Below are positions 63,592 through 64,000 of a DNA stretch of 64,000 nucleotides, in pieces. Positions within the stretch are counted from its first letter, which is position 1; every line of letters begins with the position of its first letter. The DNA comes from Mesorhizobium sp. (lineage in GTDB: Bacteria > Pseudomonadota > Alphaproteobacteria > Rhizobiales > Rhizobiaceae): positions 31,187 through 95,186 of the forward strand of contig SAQR01000013.1 of the NCBI GenBank assembly GCA_004020365.1. Reading direction: 5' to 3'. Both the position numbers and the translations under genes were made by a program. The notes under the pieces are model-generated. The model was not told the DNA's origin. It ran no database searches and worked only from the letters and a program-made list of their open reading frames with translations.

Positions 63592-64000
63592 CTAGGCCGA
63601 GCGCATTTCGTCAAGAATGGCCTCCGCGACCGCTCGCCTGTCGGCGGCGCCGACGATCGGCCGGCCGACGACGAGATGGCTGGAGCCGTTGCGGATCGCC
63701 TGCGCCGGCGTGACGACGCGTTTCTGGTCGCCATGGTCGCTGCCCTTGGGCCGTATCCCCGGCGTAACGACAGCCATATTGGGGCCGACGATCCGGCGCA
63801 CCGCTTCCGCTTCCTCGGCCGAGCAGACGATGCCGCCCATGCCGGCATGCAGCGCCTGTTCGGAGCGCCTCAGCACCAGCGTATGCGGGTCATGCTCATA
63901 GCCGGCGTCGATCACGTCCTGCTCATCCATCGAGGTCAGCACGGTGACGCCAAGCAGGCAGAGATCGCTGCCCCTGGCGGCCTCGACCGCTGCCTTCATC
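63592..64000 (-). CDS. pyrF: Orotidine 5'-phosphate decarboxylase, C-terminal part (cut by window end)
   Basis: The last 135 or so codons of PyrF, which converts OMP to [20 protein letters not shown] is the strand after the catalytic centre, [21 protein letters not shown] follows, and [38 protein letters not shown] contains the phosphate-binding loop and the GRPI end. The start and the catalytic Lys/Asp tetrad lie beyond base 64000. The Met at 63999 is internal, not the start. Confidence 0.95.
   Translation of the reverse strand, partial: MKAAVEAARGSDLCLLGVTVLTSMDEQDVIDAGYEHDPHTLVLRRSEQALHAGMGGIVCSAEEAEAVRRIVGPNMAVVTPGIRPKGSDHGDQKRVVTPAQAIRNGSSHLVVGRPIVGAADRRAVAEAILDEMRSA

Overview
The window reads as chromosomal DNA of a high-GC alphaproteobacterium of the order Rhizobiales, most likely Mesorhizobium or a close relative. 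The support is a perfect Irr iron-control palindrome in front of mbfA, an EcfG-type general stress promoter, a PHO-box-like site before phoX, rhizobial mosaic intergenic repeats, malate synthase G, the ECF42/YCII pair and many ABC transporters. I see no rRNA, tRNA, CRISPR array, prophage or insertion sequence. This is ordinary chromosome with small accessory patches.

Layout. 1-3.5 kb: a small unknown gene, a frameshifted remnant of a PQQ sugar dehydrogenase, cysK, and the ECF42 sigma factor with its YCII partner. 3.7-9 kb: a TAXI-type TRAP transporter operon (binding protein, fused permease, DUF1850), then a divergent pair of a nucleoside-recognition membrane protein and an Lrp regulator. 9.7-13 kb: a stress-promoter-driven ferritin-like gene and the three-domain DNA ligase LigD. 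13-16 kb: an ArsR regulator divergent from DUF1127, NIPSNAP and monooxygenase genes, then Irr-controlled mbfA. 16-21.9 kb: a PLP dehydratase, a GST, and a CecR-type drug exporter operon (TetR, HlyD, ATPase, permease). 22-29 kb: CYTH-CHAD, SulP, an XRE regulator, PAP2, a small DMT protein and phoX. 29-38 kb: MarR-GNAT, a second ABC-2 exporter, a cyanide-insensitive-type cytochrome bd oxidase and a polar amino acid ABC operon. 38-41 kb: an exported MsrA beside a methionine-rich exported protein, then lepA. 41-51.8 kb: small membrane and secreted unknowns, an orphan hydantoinase A gene bracketed by two copies of a repeat, malate synthase G, a secreted unknown, a GNAT, the YifB/ComM ATPase, a detached fragment of a yifB-like gene, and gshB. 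52-55.4 kb: a De Ley-Doudoroff-type galactose/galactonate operon. 55.5-64 kb: an orphan ATP-grasp protein, an XRE-cupin-controlled spermidine/putrescine-type ABC operon with an amine oxidase and a cupin, a DUF1330 gene, and the 3' part of pyrF.

Many genes are translationally coupled by ATGA, GTGA or TGATG overlaps, so operon assignments are often firm. The most interesting points are the candidate methionine-oxidation sink (Met-rich exported protein plus exported MsrA), the two gene remnants, the repeats that bracket hyuA or abut ribosome-binding sites, and several sharp palindromic operators tied to adjacent regulators. I did not find a clearly unprecedented multi-gene system. All calls come from reading the sequence; no database search was possible.
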